DNA from: Variovorax sp. EL159
GTDB taxonomy: Bacteria; Pseudomonadota; Gammaproteobacteria; Burkholderiales; Burkholderiaceae_C
DNA: 64,000 nt
Reading direction: 5' to 3'
Assembly (NCBI RefSeq): GCF_900100965.1
Contig: NZ_FMUJ01000005.1
Coordinates: 434,001 to 498,000 of the forward strand
In this document: one piece after another, positions 62,530 to 64,000 of the stretch
Layout: each line of letters opens with the position of its first letter
Numbering within the stretch: the first letter of the stretch is position 1
Program-made: the position numbers and the translations under genes
Notes under the pieces: model-generated
The model's database searches: none
What the model was told of the DNA's origin: nothing
What the model saw: the letters and a program-made list of their open reading frames with translations, nothing else

Positions 62530-63276
62530 TTATATCCAGAACAGAAGTTTTTCAGGGGTCGTTCCGAAAAACCCGGACAAGGTCAGCCGATCTCCGTCGC
62601 TTGGCAATACCTCATGTGCCTGCGTGGTGCGGAAGATGATCAAATCTCCAACGCGGGGAGCAACTTCGAAATGCTCGCTTTCTTCGCCGACAAGCGCAGG
62701 GTCTTGCTCTTTATAAATGCGCGTCTGCCCTCCGGACTTGGGTGTCTTGAGATAAATGTTCCACGCAAACTGCTCTTTGATTTGCGGCGCAAATGAAAGC
62801 CCGGTGTCTTCGCCCGGCATCCAGTCCCGATGAATCGGTGCCTCAGGCAAGACGCGCACCGTGAAGTTCATCATGCGGCTGCCCTGGTGCTCGGCGACGC
62901 CGTGGCCCAGGGAGAACATCTTCGATGCCACCTCCTGGACACGCGGGAAGAAATTGACGAGGCCAAGAATGCGCTGGTCGAATATTTCTTCAAAAATTCG
63001 TGTCCGGCGAAAATATTCGTCTTGATCCGATTTGAATCGGAAGAAATTGGGGCCGAGCTTTCCTTTGCGGACGACACCGCCCGCTTTGTCGTCGCCCTCG
63101 TAATATTCGATGCCAATTTCTGAAATGGCATGCAATATCAGGTCAATTTGATATTCGTGTAGAAAATTCTCGAATCGCAGACCTGCGCGGTCTCCGGTTG
63201 AAAATTTCTTTATCGCCGAGAGGTTCGGCGTTGTGCGGTTGATATCCTCAACCACCCAGCTGTTCAACTCTGCCAT
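62530..63276 (-). CDS. 2-oxoglutarate/Fe(II)-dependent oxygenase
   Basis: 248 aa from the second ATG at 63276, which is better spaced from AGAGGA than the first. The jelly-roll iron site is H149-x-D151 in APIHRDWMPG and H221 in TTQAHEVLPSDGDRL; R230 is placed to bind 2-oxoglutarate. The family is close to prolyl-4-hydroxylase-like or free-amino-acid hydroxylases. Next to azlCD it may hydroxylate an aliphatic amino acid before export. Clearly lower GC than the rest of the window, which suggests transfer. Substrate unknown. Confidence 0.8.
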   Translation of the reverse strand: MAELNSWVVEDINRTTPNLSAIKKFSTGDRAGLRFENFLHEYQIDLILHAISEIGIEYYEGDDKAGGVVRKGKLGPNFFRFKSDQDEYFRRTRIFEEIFDQRILGLVNFFPRVQEVASKMFSLGHGVAEHQGSRMMNFTVRVLPEAPIHRDWMPGEDTGLSFAPQIKEQFAWNIYLKTPKSGGQTRIYKEQDPALVGEESEHFEVAPRVGDLIIFRTTQAHEVLPSDGDRLTLSGFFGTTPEKLLFWI

Positions 63277-63329
63277 CATTTCCTCTTGGATTGTGAAGAG
63301 GATAATGGCGTCAAGTTAGGGTTTTCGTG

Positions 63330-63343
63330 GTATCCAGAGATAC
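63330..63343. promoter_or_regulatory. Crp/Fnr-type palindrome before the oxygenase
   Basis: GTATC CAGA GATAC: a perfect 5-4-5 palindrome in the gap between the Crp/Fnr gene and the oxygenase, centred about 60 bases upstream of the oxygenase ATG. Crp/Fnr proteins typically bind TTGAT-N4-ATCAA forms, so this is a probable operator of the adjacent regulator. Confidence 0.6.
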
Positions 63344-63349
63344 AGGAAG

Positions 63350-64000
63350 TCAACTATTTTTGTAATGCAAACGGCGTAGCGCAGAAGCATCGTGGATGAT
63401 CACCTGCTTTGCGCGCGTCTCAATGACGCCTTCTTTCGACAGCAGGTTCAGCGTTCTTGTCACGGTGACTCGACTCAATGCGGTCATTGCAGCAATTTTC
63501 TCGTGCGTGAGATCGACCTGAAAATTCCCCGATTCCTGCATTGAAGGAAATTCACTGTTCGATTGCAATCGCGCAATACGCAAAAGCAAATCGACCACCC
63601 GCTCTTTGGGCGCAGCCGATGCAACGCCTGCCAGCTTTTCAACAATCATGTGATTCTTGAAGCCGAGGAGTTGAATGAGCGAAGCCGCAAGCTCGGGCAT
63701 GGTGGAAAATTTTCGGGTGATATCCGCCGGGAGATAGCGGCTGAGGACCGCAGGCGCCACCACCCGTGTCGTCGTCGGGCGGGGCCTGTTGGCGAACGCC
63801 GGGCCTTCGCCAAAAATTGCGCCCGGCCCGAATATCTCGAGCAGAAATTCGGCGCCATTGCTTCGCTGGATGGTCGAGTGAACAAATCCGGAGCGAAGAA
63901 GATAAAAATAACTGTGCCGTTCCCCTTCTCGGGCCAGCACGTCCCCGGCCGCCAAACTGACGACGTTGCCCAGATGCGTGGCTTCGATCCATGGGGTCGA
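63350..64000 (-). CDS. Crp/Fnr-family transcriptional regulator, 5' end cut by window edge
   Basis: At least 216 codons; the frame is open to the right edge, so the N-terminus is missing. Cyclic-nucleotide-binding-like domain: LAAGDVLAREGE and LLEIFGPGAIFGEGPAFANRPRPTTTRVVAPAVL. The dimerisation helix follows, then a Crp-type helix-turn-helix near the C-terminus (VDLTHEKIAAMTALSRVTVTRTLNLLSKEGVIE). No iron-sulfur cysteines are visible. It is followed by the oxygenase-azlCD genes and the palindrome at 63330-63343, so it probably controls them. Confidence 0.85.
   Translation of the reverse strand, partial: STPWIEATHLGNVVSLAAGDVLAREGERHSYFYLLRSGFVHSTIQRSNGAEFLLEIFGPGAIFGEGPAFANRPRPTTTRVVAPAVLSRYLPADITRKFSTMPELAASLIQLLGFKNHMIVEKLAGVASAAPKERVVDLLLRIARLQSNSEFPSMQESGNFQVDLTHEKIAAMTALSRVTVTRTLNLLSKEGVIETRAKQVIIHDASALRRLHYKNS

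Overview
This 64 kb window is high-GC chromosomal DNA (roughly two thirds G+C by eye) from a beta-proteobacterium, most likely Comamonadaceae and close to Variovorax. The reasons are the end of a dcw cluster (ddl-ftsQAZ-lpxC), accBC-prmA-DUF3426-pfkB, nrdA/nrdB followed by a lysine/alanine-rich H1-like gene, ffh-ccsA-pilS-pilR-ampD, miaB next to a GlrK/QseG/GlrR system, and protein sequences typical of that family. No rRNA, tRNA, insertion sequence, prophage or CRISPR array was seen. Most genes are ordinary core genes; the interest lies in regulatory DNA and a few accessory cassettes.

Layout. 1-5.9 kb: division and envelope genes on + (ddl is cut by the left edge). 5.9-8.3 kb: a LysR regulator divergent from an SHMT-fold PLP enzyme. 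8.3-16.4 kb, mostly -: ruvC with a CdsA-like and a PlsC-like lipid gene, then an RNB exoribonuclease gene broken by an in-frame TAG, a TonB-family gene, aroE, mtgA and a YqiA-type esterase. A candidate small RNA lies upstream of the esterase. 16.9-24.2 kb on +: a NarL-type two-component pair, rodA, tldD, a lipoprotein, and DAHP synthase (aroG) behind a complete aromatic leader-peptide attenuator. 24.2-26.1 kb on -: a cupin and mpl. 26.2-32.7 kb on +: a conserved unknown gene, a TlpA-type thioredoxin, accBC, prmA, a DUF3426 gene and a PfkB kinase. 32.7-43.2 kb on -: H1-like, nrdB, nrdA (with NrdR-like boxes), ampD, pilR, pilS, a small CPXX-type gene and a CcsA-like gene. ffh then lies on +.

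44.8-46.9 kb (-) is a two-gene RNA-repair cassette: an HD phosphoesterase fused to a P-loop end kinase, overlapping an ATP-dependent RNA ligase. 47.2-48.9 kb is an oxidoreductase divergent from its probable TetR regulator. 49-56.3 kb (-) holds opgH/mdoH downstream of a GlrK-QseG-GlrR system and miaB. Between glrR and mdoH lie an exact TGGCAC-N5-TTGC sigma-54 promoter and a perfect TGTC-N10-GACA palindrome (the GlrR operator form known in enterobacteria), which predicts direct GlrR control of glucan synthesis. 57-61.4 kb is an RND efflux adaptor and pump. The last 2.5 kb (-) is visibly more AT-rich and carries AzlCD exporter genes, a 2-oxoglutarate/Fe(II) oxygenase and a Crp/Fnr regulator cut by the right edge, with a 5-4-5 Crp/Fnr-type palindrome in front of the oxygenase. 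This looks like an acquired amino-acid modification and export module.

Start codons were chosen by family alignment and visible ribosome-binding sites. All functional names come from reading the sequence, without database searches.
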